Source of the DNA: Chloroflexota bacterium
Lineage (GTDB): Bacteria > Chloroflexota > Anaerolineae > Anaerolineales > Anaerolineaceae
Assembly (NCBI GenBank): GCA_016838895.1
Contig: JAEKNU010000006.1
Span: 50,808-114,807, forward strand
Length of the DNA stretch: 64,000 nt
Direction of reading: 5' to 3'
The notes below the pieces were generated by a model. The model had not been told where the DNA came from, did not search any database, and saw only the letters and a list, made by a program, of their open reading frames with translations. Both the position numbers and the translations under genes were made by a program. Positions 17,709-26,995 of this stretch are shown piece after piece (within the stretch, counting starts at the first letter, position 1; each line of letters begins with the position of its first letter).

Positions 17709-19505
17709 CTAAAAATGACTAGCTTTATGAACAGTATAACATTCTACAGTATCGCCTTCAGCAAATTCAGTGAAATTTTTAAAGGCTAAACCACAATCCC
17801 AACCAGTTTTCACTTCTTTTACATCATCTTTTTCATGTTTCAAAGAAGATAGTTCGCCGGTAAAGACAACTTCATCATCTCTGGTGATTCTCACTTTTGC
17901 ATTTCGATGAATTTCTCCATCTATTACACGACAACCGGCAATATTACCAACTTTTGATATATTGAAAACGGCGCGAATCTCAGCATGTCCAACCATTGTT
18001 TCGATCATTTCTGGTTCAAGCATACCCTTCAACGCTTTTTCAAGATCTTCAAGCAGACGATAAATAATACTGTACAGACGGATGGAAATGCGTTCAGATG
18101 CGGCTTGCGCTTTTGCAGCATTATCAACCTTAACATTGAAACCAATAATGATGGCTTTGGATGCGGTCGCCAGCATCACATCAGATTCAGTGATATCGCC
18201 AGTGGCACTGCGCAAAATATTTACACTGATTTCACTGTTTGCACCGAGATCAGAAATTGAATTTATGATGGGTTCCAATGATCCCTGGACATCAGCATTG
18301 ATAATCAAACGCAGCTCTTTCTCTTCACCAGCCTGAACCTTCAAAAAGAGTTCTTCAAGGGTGGCACGTGGTGCCGATTGCTTTTTAATTTTTGCTGCAT
18401 TTTTCAAATTAAGGGTAAATGCGCGAGCTTCTTTATCATTATCGAAGACCTGGAAGCGATCACCAGCTTTTGGAACACCGTTTAAGCCCATAATCTGTAC
18501 AGGCGTGGCAGGACCAGCTTTTTTGATCGCTTTGCCGCGATCATTAAACATGGCCCGAATATGACCATTGGTAGTGCCTGCAGCAATGATGTCACCAAGC
18601 TTCAATGTGCCATTCTGAACTAACAACGTTGCAACAACACCTTTTGCTTTTGCAATTTCTGCTTCAATAACAGTACCCAATACCGTGCCGTCAGGATTAG
18701 CCTGGATACCATTGGTTTCAGCAACCAACAAAACAGCTTCCAATAAATCATCAATACCGTCACCTGTTTTTGCAGAAACCGGGATGACCATTGTATCGCC
18801 ATCCCATTCATCTGGTACCATACCGGCTTCAGCCAGTTGGTTTTTGGTGAAATCAACATTGGCATCGGGACGGTCAATTTTATTAAGCGCAACAATCGTG
18901 GGTACCTGGGCTGCTTTGGCGTGAGCAATGGCTTCTTTGGTCTGTGGCATGACGCCATCATTGGCAGCTACCACAAGGATTACGATATCAGCACCTTGAG
19001 CACCACGGGCACGCATTGCAGTAAACGCTGCATGGCCTGGTGTATCCAGAAAGGTGATTTTCTGATCTTTTGCTTCAATTTGGTAAGCGCCAATGTGTTG
19101 GGTAATGCCGCCTGCTTCCCTATCTGCAACATGTGTGTTTCGTATCGCATCCAGTAAGGTTGTTTTTCCATGATCAACGTGACCAAGAATCGTAACAACC
19201 GGAGGGCGATTAACCAACTTTGATGGATCTTCTTCTGAGATCATTTGACGCCAATGGGGAATTTCTCCAATCTCTTGCAGATCTTCTTCTTCGGCTGCTT
19301 CTAAAACTGCTTCATAACCACATTCACTGGCTACAATTGCAGCAGTGTCAAAATCAATTTGTTGGTTAATGTTTGCCATAACGCCATTGGCCATCAAAAT
19401 CTTAATGATTTGAATGGGACTGGTGTCAATGGACTTTGCGAGATCGCGAACGATTATAGTTGCAGGTAAAATAATTTCAGTTTGATTATTCTCGCTCATA
19501 TGCAC
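17709..19505 (-). CDS. infB: Translation initiation factor IF-2 (short, lacks long N-terminal extension)
   Basis: TILGHVDHGKTTLLDAIR, GGITQHIGAYQIE, DTPGHAAFTAMRARGAQGADI. Confidence 0.97.
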   Translation of the reverse strand: MHMSENNQTEIILPATIIVRDLAKSIDTSPIQIIKILMANGVMANINQQIDFDTAAIVASECGYEAVLEAAEEEDLQEIGEIPHWRQMISEEDPSKLVNRPPVVTILGHVDHGKTTLLDAIRNTHVADREAGGITQHIGAYQIEAKDQKITFLDTPGHAAFTAMRARGAQGADIVILVVAANDGVMPQTKEAIAHAKAAQVPTIVALNKIDRPDANVDFTKNQLAEAGMVPDEWDGDTMVIPVSAKTGDGIDDLLEAVLLVAETNGIQANPDGTVLGTVIEAEIAKAKGVVATLLVQNGTLKLGDIIAAGTTNGHIRAMFNDRGKAIKKAGPATPVQIMGLNGVPKAGDRFQVFDNDKEARAFTLNLKNAAKIKKQSAPRATLEELFLKVQAGEEKELRLIINADVQGSLEPIINSISDLGANSEISVNILRSATGDITESDVMLATASKAIIIGFNVKVDNAAKAQAASERISIRLYSIIYRLLEDLEKALKGMLEPEMIETMVGHAEIRAVFNISKVGNIAGCRVIDGEIHRNAKVRITRDDEVVFTGELSSLKHEKDDVKEVKTGWDCGLAFKNFTEFAEGDTVECYTVHKASHF

Positions 19506-19546
19506 CTCCTATGAATTTCTACCCTTACAATTACCTCACGGAAAAG

Positions 19547-19584
19547 GTGGCTGCAATCCGGTTTCCCTTTGATCTTGCAGCCAC
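19547..19584 (-). other. Intergenic RNA hairpin between ylxR and infB
   Basis: GTGGCTGCAA-(18 nt)-TTGCAGCCAC perfect 10-bp stem. Confidence 0.6.
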
Positions 19585-19591
19585 ACCTGAT

Positions 19592-19924
19592 TCAGTCTTC
19601 TTTTGTTGATAGATTTTCTGTTTCATCATCTTGCATTGTACTAAGGTGATCAGATAGAAATTCTTTCAACTGATTCAGGTTTGCTTCAGTTATTTCCGAT
19701 TTTAAAGCGCGGGCAATCGCACCATTTATTCCTTTTGATATACAATCTTGTTGTACGTGCAGGTAAGCACCTCTTCCGGGCTGTTTCCCGGTTGAATCGA
19801 CGATAACACCGTCATTCGTGCGTACCAAACGTATCATTGATTTTTTGCCTTGTACTTCTCGACAGCCAATACAAGTACGTTGGGGTATATGTTTCCTGGG
19901 TTTCCTAGTTTGTGTACCCATCAT
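19592..19924 (-). CDS. ylxR: YlxR/RnpM family protein (DUF448)
   Basis: IPQRTCIGCREVQGKKSMIRLVR, GKQPGRGAYLHV. Confidence 0.92.
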   Translation of the reverse strand: MMGTQTRKPRKHIPQRTCIGCREVQGKKSMIRLVRTNDGVIVDSTGKQPGRGAYLHVQQDCISKGINGAIARALKSEITEANLNQLKEFLSDHLSTMQDDETENLSTKED

Positions 19925-19942
19925 ATTCCCTTTCTGAGAAGG

Positions 19943-21889
19943 CTATAGTTCCCAATCCCATTCACCGCCGCCACCACGTTTGTGTTTCTTGTGTTTGATG
20001 ACCAGATCGGCATCTGGATCGTACTCAATGGTTTGGTGTTTTCGTTTTTTCTTCTTGGCTTTTTCAGCCGTACTCAATGATTCATCGGATTCATCCTCAG
20101 AATCATGATTGATATTCATTGGGTCAAGCAGTTCCGGTTTGAGCGTGAAGATTTCTTCAAAGGAAATTTCTTCTTCGATGACTTCTTCTACAGGTTCTTT
20201 TTTCGTTAAGGTTTCCTCAATTACGGGTTCCTCAGCCATTTTTTCTTCGATTTGGATTACTTCTTCAACTAGAGCAGCAGCTTCTTCAACCGTTTCGACA
20301 TCAAGCACTGTATCAGGTTCTTCTGCAGCCAAATCAACCTCAATTTCAGGTTTTGCTGGCGCATATTTTTGTAAGCAAGAATCTACAACCAACGCAATAT
20401 CTGCCATGGCTTTTGGACCAATACCCTGTAGTTTCAAAATATCGTCAGGATGCAGTTTTAAACCAACGGATAAATCAGCAATTGTATTGAACCCAGCTTC
20501 GTTGAGAATATCTGCTAAATTGCTATTCAGATCAGACTCAAGAATACGAATAGTGGTCAGTTCTTCTGGTAGCTCTTCCCGCAAGCGCAGCTCATCATCT
20601 GATACTGTTACTTCTGCTTCTTCCTCTTCTTTACCGTAAGTGGATAAGAAGCTCTCAACGCGATCAATTAATCCGCTGAGTTTATCGTAATCTTCCGGGT
20701 TAAGCGGACGCCCTTCAGCTTTTCTAGTTAACAGCGTTTCAATAGTATCGTAATTTTCTTTTTCTTCCTCGGCAAGTTCTGCCAAATCCGGATTGTTCTG
20801 CAATCTATAGAGTGCGTCTGCCGCAGCTTCACTAACGCTTTTAATATCAATGCGCCAACTGGTTAATTTTGCAGCCAGACGAGCGTTTTGACCATCCCGA
20901 CCAATTGCCAGACTAAGCTGATCTTCTGGTACGACAACAGTAGCTGTTTTTCCACTCATTTGGTCATTATTCAAATAAACGCCAACCACGCGAGCAGGAC
21001 TGATCGCTTTGGCGATGAATGCAGCCGGGTCTTGATTCCATTCAATGACGTCGATTTTTTCATCGTGTAATTCACGCACAATGGCTTGAATACGAACGCC
21101 ACGGATGCCAACACAGGCACCCACTGGATCAATACCGGATTGAGTGGCTGCTACAGCAACTTTAGCTCGTTCACCTGGTTCACGGGAGATGGAACGTATT
21201 TCTACCACGCCATGGAAGATCTCGGGAACTTCATTTTCCAATAATCGCCGCAAAAAATCGCGGTGGGTACGTGATAAAAGGATTTGCGGGCCGCGTGGTG
21301 TATCCTTAATTTCAGATACCAGACAACGGATGCGATCATGGATACGAAAACGTTCACCAGGGATCATGTCTTTTTTCAACATGGTGCCTTCAGCACGCAT
21401 TTCCAACCCGATGGTTAACCCCTGAGAGTTAATGGCTTGAATAACGCCGCTGATGATTTCACCTAATTGTTTCTGGTAATGATTCAATTGTGATAGACGC
21501 TCTGCATCACGGATACGTTGCTGAATCACCTGGCGAGCGGTTTGGGCTGCAACACGACCAAAATCTTTAGGCGTACTCTCAACGACAACCATGCTGCCTA
21601 ATTCAGCTTCAGGGTCGTATTGTTGAGCGACATCCAAAACAACTTCAGTGCGATCATCCTGAACTTCGTCAACTACCTCTTTTTCAGCCGATATGGTGAC
21701 TTTGCCGGTATCAGGATCAACGACAGCTTCAACAAGTTGAGCTGTAGATGCGTTTACAGATTTGCGATAGGCAGATACCATTGCGGATTCTATCGCTTTT
21801 AAAATAACATCCTTAGGAAGTTGTTTTTCTTCCAGGACCTCATTAAAGGCGAGTGCAAATTCATTCTTCATTTTAGAAAAGATCTCCAA
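19943..21889 (-). CDS. nusA: Transcription termination/antitermination protein NusA with long acidic then basic C-terminal extension
   Basis: S1/KH signatures: GSMVVVESTPKDFGRVAAQTARQVI, GERAKVAVAATQSGIDPVGACVGIRGVRIQAIVREL, LAIGRDGQNARLAAKLTSWRIDI. Confidence 0.96.
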   Translation of the reverse strand: MEIFSKMKNEFALAFNEVLEEKQLPKDVILKAIESAMVSAYRKSVNASTAQLVEAVVDPDTGKVTISAEKEVVDEVQDDRTEVVLDVAQQYDPEAELGSMVVVESTPKDFGRVAAQTARQVIQQRIRDAERLSQLNHYQKQLGEIISGVIQAINSQGLTIGLEMRAEGTMLKKDMIPGERFRIHDRIRCLVSEIKDTPRGPQILLSRTHRDFLRRLLENEVPEIFHGVVEIRSISREPGERAKVAVAATQSGIDPVGACVGIRGVRIQAIVRELHDEKIDVIEWNQDPAAFIAKAISPARVVGVYLNNDQMSGKTATVVVPEDQLSLAIGRDGQNARLAAKLTSWRIDIKSVSEAAADALYRLQNNPDLAELAEEEKENYDTIETLLTRKAEGRPLNPEDYDKLSGLIDRVESFLSTYGKEEEEAEVTVSDDELRLREELPEELTTIRILESDLNSNLADILNEAGFNTIADLSVGLKLHPDDILKLQGIGPKAMADIALVVDSCLQKYAPAKPEIEVDLAAEEPDTVLDVETVEEAAALVEEVIQIEEKMAEEPVIEETLTKKEPVEEVIEEEISFEEIFTLKPELLDPMNINHDSEDESDESLSTAEKAKKKKRKHQTIEYDPDADLVIKHKKHKRGGGGEWDWEL

Positions 21890-22052
21890 AAGGACCTAAT
21901 AAGCAGAAAAGTGGGGTCAACCCACTTCCCGGTGCATTCTTTATTGATTTCTCAAGCTACATTTCCATTTTAACATAGATTCAAGTTCCCTGCAATACAA
22001 ATAATGAAGGAGGTATCACTTTATTCGGAAATTTAGTATAAAATTGATACTA

Positions 22053-22063
22053 GAAACCGTTTC
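22053..22063 (+). promoter_or_regulatory. Candidate LacI-family operator
   Basis: GAAAC-C-GTTTC palindrome between the TATAAA-like -10 and the RBS of the GH13 gene. Confidence 0.45.
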
Positions 22064-22079
22064 AAATAAAGGAGTCCAT

Positions 22080-23684
22080 ATGGGATCAGAGCGAAAATGG
22101 TGGCAAGATGGTGTAATCTATCAGATTTATCCCCGTTCCTTCTGTGATAGCAATGCAGACGGTATTGGTGATCTACAGGGGATACGACAAAAATTGGATT
22201 ATCTGCAGGATTTAGGAGTGGATGCAATCTGGCTGTCACCGATTTATCCAAGCCCGGACGCAGACTTTGGCTATGATGTTTCTAATTATGTGGATATTGA
22301 TCCTAAATATGGAACGCTGGATGACTTCAAAGCCTTGGTGAAAGACGCAAAGGCACACAATATTCGTATTGTGTTGGATCTGGTGTTGAATCATACCTCT
22401 GATCAACATCCCTGGTTCATTGAATCCAAATCCGGCAAGGATAATCCAAAAAAGGATTGGTACATGTGGTTGCCACCAAAAAAGGATGGTAGCGTGCCAA
22501 ATGGTTGGCAGTCCATTTTCGGCGGAAAAGGGTGGGAGTATATTCCCGAACGGGATGAATATTATTTCCATATGTTTTACAAACAACAGCCTGATTTGAA
22601 TTGGCGCAATCCTGATGTTGAAGCGGCTATATATGATGTTTTCCGATTCTGGTTAGATTTAGGGGTGGATGGTTTTCGATTGGATGTCTTTAATTGTTAT
22701 TATAAGGATGCTAAACATCGCGATAATCCTGCCAAGCTGGGGATTCGTGGTTTTGATCGTCAAGACCATATTTATGATACAGATCAACCGGAGTTATTGG
22801 GTGTATTACAAAATATACGAAAAATCGTAGATGAAAATCCGGATGGTTTTACTGTGGGAGAAACCTTTTTATCCACACCGCAAAAAGCTGCATTATATTG
22901 CCAACCAGGCAATCTACATATGACTTTTAATTTTGATTTTTTGTGGTGTAAATGGAACCCTCGTGCTTTTGCCAATGTTATTCAATCTTGGGAAGCCACA
23001 CTGGCCCATGGTGCCTGGCCAACCTATGTGCTAAACAATCATGATGTTATCCGTGCTGGCACGCGTTATGGGAAAGGCGAGGATGATGATATTCTGAAAT
23101 CTGCAGCCGTGCTGTTATTAACCATGCGTGGCACCCCTTTCCTTTATTATGGTGAAGAAATTGGTATGCGTGATATTTCTGTTCAGCGAAAAGATATTCA
23201 GGATCCAATAGGACGTAAATATTGGCCTTTCCATAAAGGTCGGGATGGCTGCCGCTCGCCGATGCAATGGGATAATTCCATGCATGCTGGGTTCAGTACT
23301 GGTACACCCTGGCTGCCGGTTCATCCCAATGCCGCTGGACGCAATGTAAAAGCACAATTACAGGAACCGGAATCACTCTGGTATGTTTATCAAAAATTGT
23401 TGAAATTGCGCAAAGAAAATCAGGCATTACGTACCGGGATGTTTATGCCGGTTACTTTTGATCAAAAGTCATTGTTGGCCTATTTGCGGCAGGATGATGA
23501 ACAAACGATTCTGGTGATTATTAATTTCAGAAAGCGCAAAACACGTCTGGCATTAGGCACAAATTTGCAGCGAGCGGATTGGAAAGTATTATTTACAACG
23601 AATGAGTATGGAGATTTATTCAAGGATAAAGGATATATTGGGCTAACAGGTTATGAAGCCTGTGTGTTATTGAAGAATAATTGA
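22080..23684 (+). CDS. GH13 alpha-glucosidase (oligo-1,6-glucosidase-like)
   Basis: WWQDGVIYQIYPRSFCDSNADGIGDLQGI, GVDGFRLDVFN, GETF, LNNHD; RBS AAAGGAG; start at MGSERK. Confidence 0.95.
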   Translation: MGSERKWWQDGVIYQIYPRSFCDSNADGIGDLQGIRQKLDYLQDLGVDAIWLSPIYPSPDADFGYDVSNYVDIDPKYGTLDDFKALVKDAKAHNIRIVLDLVLNHTSDQHPWFIESKSGKDNPKKDWYMWLPPKKDGSVPNGWQSIFGGKGWEYIPERDEYYFHMFYKQQPDLNWRNPDVEAAIYDVFRFWLDLGVDGFRLDVFNCYYKDAKHRDNPAKLGIRGFDRQDHIYDTDQPELLGVLQNIRKIVDENPDGFTVGETFLSTPQKAALYCQPGNLHMTFNFDFLWCKWNPRAFANVIQSWEATLAHGAWPTYVLNNHDVIRAGTRYGKGEDDDILKSAAVLLLTMRGTPFLYYGEEIGMRDISVQRKDIQDPIGRKYWPFHKGRDGCRSPMQWDNSMHAGFSTGTPWLPVHPNAAGRNVKAQLQEPESLWYVYQKLLKLRKENQALRTGMFMPVTFDQKSLLAYLRQDDEQTILVIINFRKRKTRLALGTNLQRADWKVLFTTNEYGDLFKDKGYIGLTGYEACVLLKNN

Positions 23685-23691
23685 AATAAAA

Positions 23692-23718
23692 ATCTCCGGG
23701 ATTTTCCCGGAGATTTTT
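23692..23718. terminator. Bidirectional terminator
   Basis: AATCTCCGGG-ATTTT-CCCGGAGATT-TTTT. Confidence 0.8.
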
Positions 23719-23724
23719 TCTATG

Positions 23725-24813
23725 CTAAATGGTAATCGGCTGCAAATTGAATGGTACACCAATTTCATTTCCAGCTTCTTTCAGAGATTCAACGACAGTC
23801 TCCATGAGCGGAATACCTTCTTTAAGGTATTTCTCAGATTTCTCGATTTCTTTTTCTCCATGAATAAAGATGCGAGGTTCGTTTTCGGCTTTAGGGGCAT
23901 TTTTTAGTATCTGAATCATTTCATCCATATCTGATTTAAACTCAGCAACATCCCGGAAAAAAGAAATATTTATCGCTGCAAAAAAATGTCCCACATTGGC
24001 GGTATCATCTGATGTACGTGGACGGGCGACATGGGGTCCAAATGCAGCACCCGCCAAAATACCTGAGAAGATATCCACCATTAATCCCAGACCGTAGCCT
24101 TTATAGCCACGCATTATTTCGGGTCCGCCCAAAGGCATTAATGCACCCCCATTAATTACCTCAGCGGGAGTCGTTGTCATGTTTCCTTTATTGTCAACGC
24201 CCCAACCTTCGGGAATCGGCTCGGCGGCTTTATCATATACTGCAACCTTACCCAAGGGAACGATACTGGTCGCCATATCCAGAATATAAGGACGCTCATT
24301 TCCTGCTGGTGCAGCCACAGCAATAGGATTGGTACCCAATATGGCTGTTTTACCAAAAGTAGGTGCGACCAGGGGTTGCGAATTTGTGAAGCTCATACCG
24401 ATCATGTCATTAGCTATTGCCATCTTGGCATAGTATCCGGCAATGCCATAATGGTTACTGTTGCTAACGGTTGCGAAGCAAACACCGGATGTTTGGGCTT
24501 TTTCAATACTGCGCTGCATAGTGTAAAAACCGGCAACCTGTCCCATACCGTTTCCAGCATCAATGGCCAATGTTGCTGGTGTTTCATTTTTGATGGTGAT
24601 TTGGGTAACTGGCTGCATCTGTTTGTTTTTCAATCTCTTTCCATAATAGGTAAACAATCGGATAATGCCATGAGAATTGATGCCATGTAAATCAGCAGCA
24701 AGAAGAATTTCCGCACTCCGCCGTGCGTCTTCATGGGGGACACCCAGTTTGCGAAAGAAATCCACCATATAGTTTTGTAAATCATCAGCTCTGAATAATA
24801 GATTTGCTACCAT
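23725..24813 (-). CDS. Ldh family oxidoreductase (malate/L-lactate dehydrogenase type II)
   Basis: HGINSHGIIRL, SNSNHYGIAGYYAKMA, GTNPIAVAAPAG, GYKGYGLGLMVDIFSGIL. Confidence 0.92.
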   Translation of the reverse strand: MVANLLFRADDLQNYMVDFFRKLGVPHEDARRSAEILLAADLHGINSHGIIRLFTYYGKRLKNKQMQPVTQITIKNETPATLAIDAGNGMGQVAGFYTMQRSIEKAQTSGVCFATVSNSNHYGIAGYYAKMAIANDMIGMSFTNSQPLVAPTFGKTAILGTNPIAVAAPAGNERPYILDMATSIVPLGKVAVYDKAAEPIPEGWGVDNKGNMTTTPAEVINGGALMPLGGPEIMRGYKGYGLGLMVDIFSGILAGAAFGPHVARPRTSDDTANVGHFFAAINISFFRDVAEFKSDMDEMIQILKNAPKAENEPRIFIHGEKEIEKSEKYLKEGIPLMETVVESLKEAGNEIGVPFNLQPITI

Positions 24814-24834
24814 GCCTACCTCACTTTATTGTAA

Positions 24835-24880
24835 AAAAAAGAATCCCCTCCATTATACATAAGGAAAGGGATTCTCCGTA
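24835..24880 (-). terminator. Terminator of the cheW-like gene
   Basis: Minus strand GAATCCCTTTCC-TTATGTATAAT-GGAGGGGATTC followed by T8. Confidence 0.75.
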
Positions 24881-24898
24881 TTCAATTTGCTGAAAAAT

Positions 24899-25813
24899 TT
24901 ATTTTATCAGGTGAATTTGGTTTTTATCACTTGTTTCCACAATAATGGATTCGAATATCTTTATTGGATCAAGAATAATAACCAGACCGTGATCTCCACT
25001 TTTTGCAATCCCTTTGATATATTTGGTGTTTATTGAGGTAACCATTGGAGATGGTGGAGAAATTTCTTTAGAGGGTATTCGATAAACAGATTCAACATTG
25101 TCAACAACGAAGCCAGCAGTAATATCCTCAACGGCTACCACAATAATTCGTTTATTTTCCTGGTTCTCGGAGGCTTGCAGGTCAAGTTTTTTACATAAGT
25201 CAATTACCGGAAGCACAATACCCCGCAAATTTGTTGCACCCTCAATAGAAGGATGCGCACGCGGAACACGGGTTATATTTTGCATTTTGATAATGCTTTC
25301 AACAATCATGATACTGATGCCATATGATTGATCGGCTAGGGAAAAAATAACCAAATGTTCATCGGTATCATAATCACTTATTGATTTACTGGCAACGATG
25401 GCATCCGTCATAGGCTTATCAATTTCAGTTTTCGGTTTTTCGGTAATTGCAGACTGCATCTCATTTGCCTTTTGAACGTTATGTTCAGGTTCTGGTTGTA
25501 CCTCTTTTGCAGGTTTTGGTTTTTGTTCTGCCTTTTCTGCAATTGGTGCTTCTACTGACACTGGTACATTTTCTTCCTTATTTTTCGGAAGCGTGGATTT
25601 TTTAGATTTTGATTTCTCTGGCTTGTCTTTTTTCGGTTTTGTAGCTTTTTTCTGATCAGATTTTTTAGGTGGCTTCTCTTCGACTTGAGCAGGCTCTACA
25701 ACTGCATCTTTTGATGCTGCCAGGGTGGATTCATCCGATTGACTTACCAGATCACTTTTCTTTGCGGAAAATAAACGTTCCAGGCTGTTTTCAACTTTAT
25801 TTTTTTTCTTCAT
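24899..25813 (-). CDS. CheW-domain protein with ~140-aa charged, low-complexity N-terminus
   Basis: C-terminal VIFSLADQSYGISIMIVESIIKMQNITRVPRAHPSIEGATNLRGIVLPVIDLCKKL is CheW-like; N-terminus K/P/E rich. Confidence 0.87.
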   Translation of the reverse strand: MKKKNKVENSLERLFSAKKSDLVSQSDESTLAASKDAVVEPAQVEEKPPKKSDQKKATKPKKDKPEKSKSKKSTLPKNKEENVPVSVEAPIAEKAEQKPKPAKEVQPEPEHNVQKANEMQSAITEKPKTEIDKPMTDAIVASKSISDYDTDEHLVIFSLADQSYGISIMIVESIIKMQNITRVPRAHPSIEGATNLRGIVLPVIDLCKKLDLQASENQENKRIIVVAVEDITAGFVVDNVESVYRIPSKEISPPSPMVTSINTKYIKGIAKSGDHGLVIILDPIKIFESIIVETSDKNQIHLIK

Positions 25814-25826
25814 ATTTTCATTCCTG

Positions 25827-26615
25827 TTATTTCATTAAATGGATAACTTCCAATGCTAATTGTTCATATTCCAGATTTGAACGGGACTTTGGCGAATAAA
25901 CTGGTATCGGTTCTCCAGCAGCGGCACTTTCCCTGATTTGATTATCAATGCCGATAACCGTTTCAAAAATATTGCCTTCAAATGTGATAAATAACTGAGA
26001 AAGTACATCACGGCATATACGATTTCTACGATCATAAATGGTACCGACCAGATGATATGTCAATGCCGAATTGAGATGATTCTGGACTGCATCAATGGTT
26101 TCCAGTAATCTTTCAAGACCTCGAGCTGCGTAATATTCGGTCTGCACGGGTACTAATACCATATCAGCGGCAGCCAGGGCGATTAATGTTAGCGGACTTA
26201 AAGCAGGCGGACAATCGATCAGAATAAAGTCATACTCATTTTGTACAGGTTTGATTGTATTGGCCAGAAGCCATTCATAACCTTCTATCGACACAATGCC
26301 TGTTTCTGTAGCGGCCAGACGTACATCACTGGGAAGAATGTCCAAATTTTCCAGATTCGTTTTTTGAATGACCATTTGAATACTGATGGATTCATCTTTG
26401 TCTTCAGGATCAATTAAATCCGGAATTGCCAATTCAATATCATCCGGATCCAGTCCAACCGCCATAGTTAAATTGGCTTGAGAATCCAGATCAATTATTA
26501 AGACCTTCTTCTTCTGTAGAGCAATGTTTGCACCAAGCGATACACAAGTGGTTGTTTTTCCAACGCCACCTTTTTGATTGCTAACGGCAATTATTTTTGC
26601 CATAAAATGCCTCAC
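25827..26615 (-). CDS. ParA/Soj family ATPase
   Basis: AVSNQKGGVGKTTTCVSLGANIA, DSQANLT, YDFILIDCPPALSPLT. Confidence 0.93.
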   Translation of the reverse strand: MRHFMAKIIAVSNQKGGVGKTTTCVSLGANIALQKKKVLIIDLDSQANLTMAVGLDPDDIELAIPDLIDPEDKDESISIQMVIQKTNLENLDILPSDVRLAATETGIVSIEGYEWLLANTIKPVQNEYDFILIDCPPALSPLTLIALAAADMVLVPVQTEYYAARGLERLLETIDAVQNHLNSALTYHLVGTIYDRRNRICRDVLSQLFITFEGNIFETVIGIDNQIRESAAAGEPIPVYSPKSRSNLEYEQLALEVIHLMK

Positions 26616-26828
26616 AATGAAAATAACTCATCAATGGTTTTTATATAGCTCAGTAATAATCAATTTTGATCTAGTATTATGATAAATTATTTCAATTTCT
26701 TGACCATAAACACTGAATAAAGCTTTCATAAAACTTTATAAAATAATGCAGTGGAAATTAACAAAAAATGGATCTTGCTTGAATGCAACACTAATTTGGA
26801 TCAATTAATCCTATTTTACACAAATACC

Positions 26829-26856
26829 TTGACAAAAAAAAATTATTATGTAGAAT
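26829..26856 (+). promoter_or_regulatory. Promoter of the pyrFE-pyrD operon
   Basis: TTGACA - 16 nt - TAGAAT. Confidence 0.8.
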
Positions 26857-26865
26857 TGTCTGGAC

Positions 26866-26994
26866 ATGATTTGTAAATCAGACACTCAACGCCAATATAT
26901 AAATCAGGAATGCATAACTCCTGCAGTTGCCGTTTCGAAAAGAGCCGTTAGTGGCTCTTTTTTTTTTGTCCAATCCATTATTCAGGTGAATTAA
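26866..26994 (+). CDS. Candidate 42-codon leader peptide running through the attenuator
   Basis: ATG at 26866 to TAA at 26992-26994: MICKSDTQRQYINQECITPAVAVSKRAVSGSFFFVQSIIQVN; ends 1 nt before the pyrF ATG. Confidence 0.5.
   Translation: MICKSDTQRQYINQECITPAVAVSKRAVSGSFFFVQSIIQVN
26938..26967 (+). terminator. Intrinsic terminator/attenuator in the pyr leader
   Basis: AAAAGAGCC-GTTAGT-GGCTCTTTT in a run of 10 T, between promoter and pyrF start. Confidence 0.87.
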
Positions 26995-26995
26995 A

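Noticed and set aside
20109-20639. 176-aa Ser-rich plus ORF
   Set aside because: Shadow of the Glu/Asp-rich NusA C-terminus (GAA/GAT read as TTC/ATC/TCT); no independent support.
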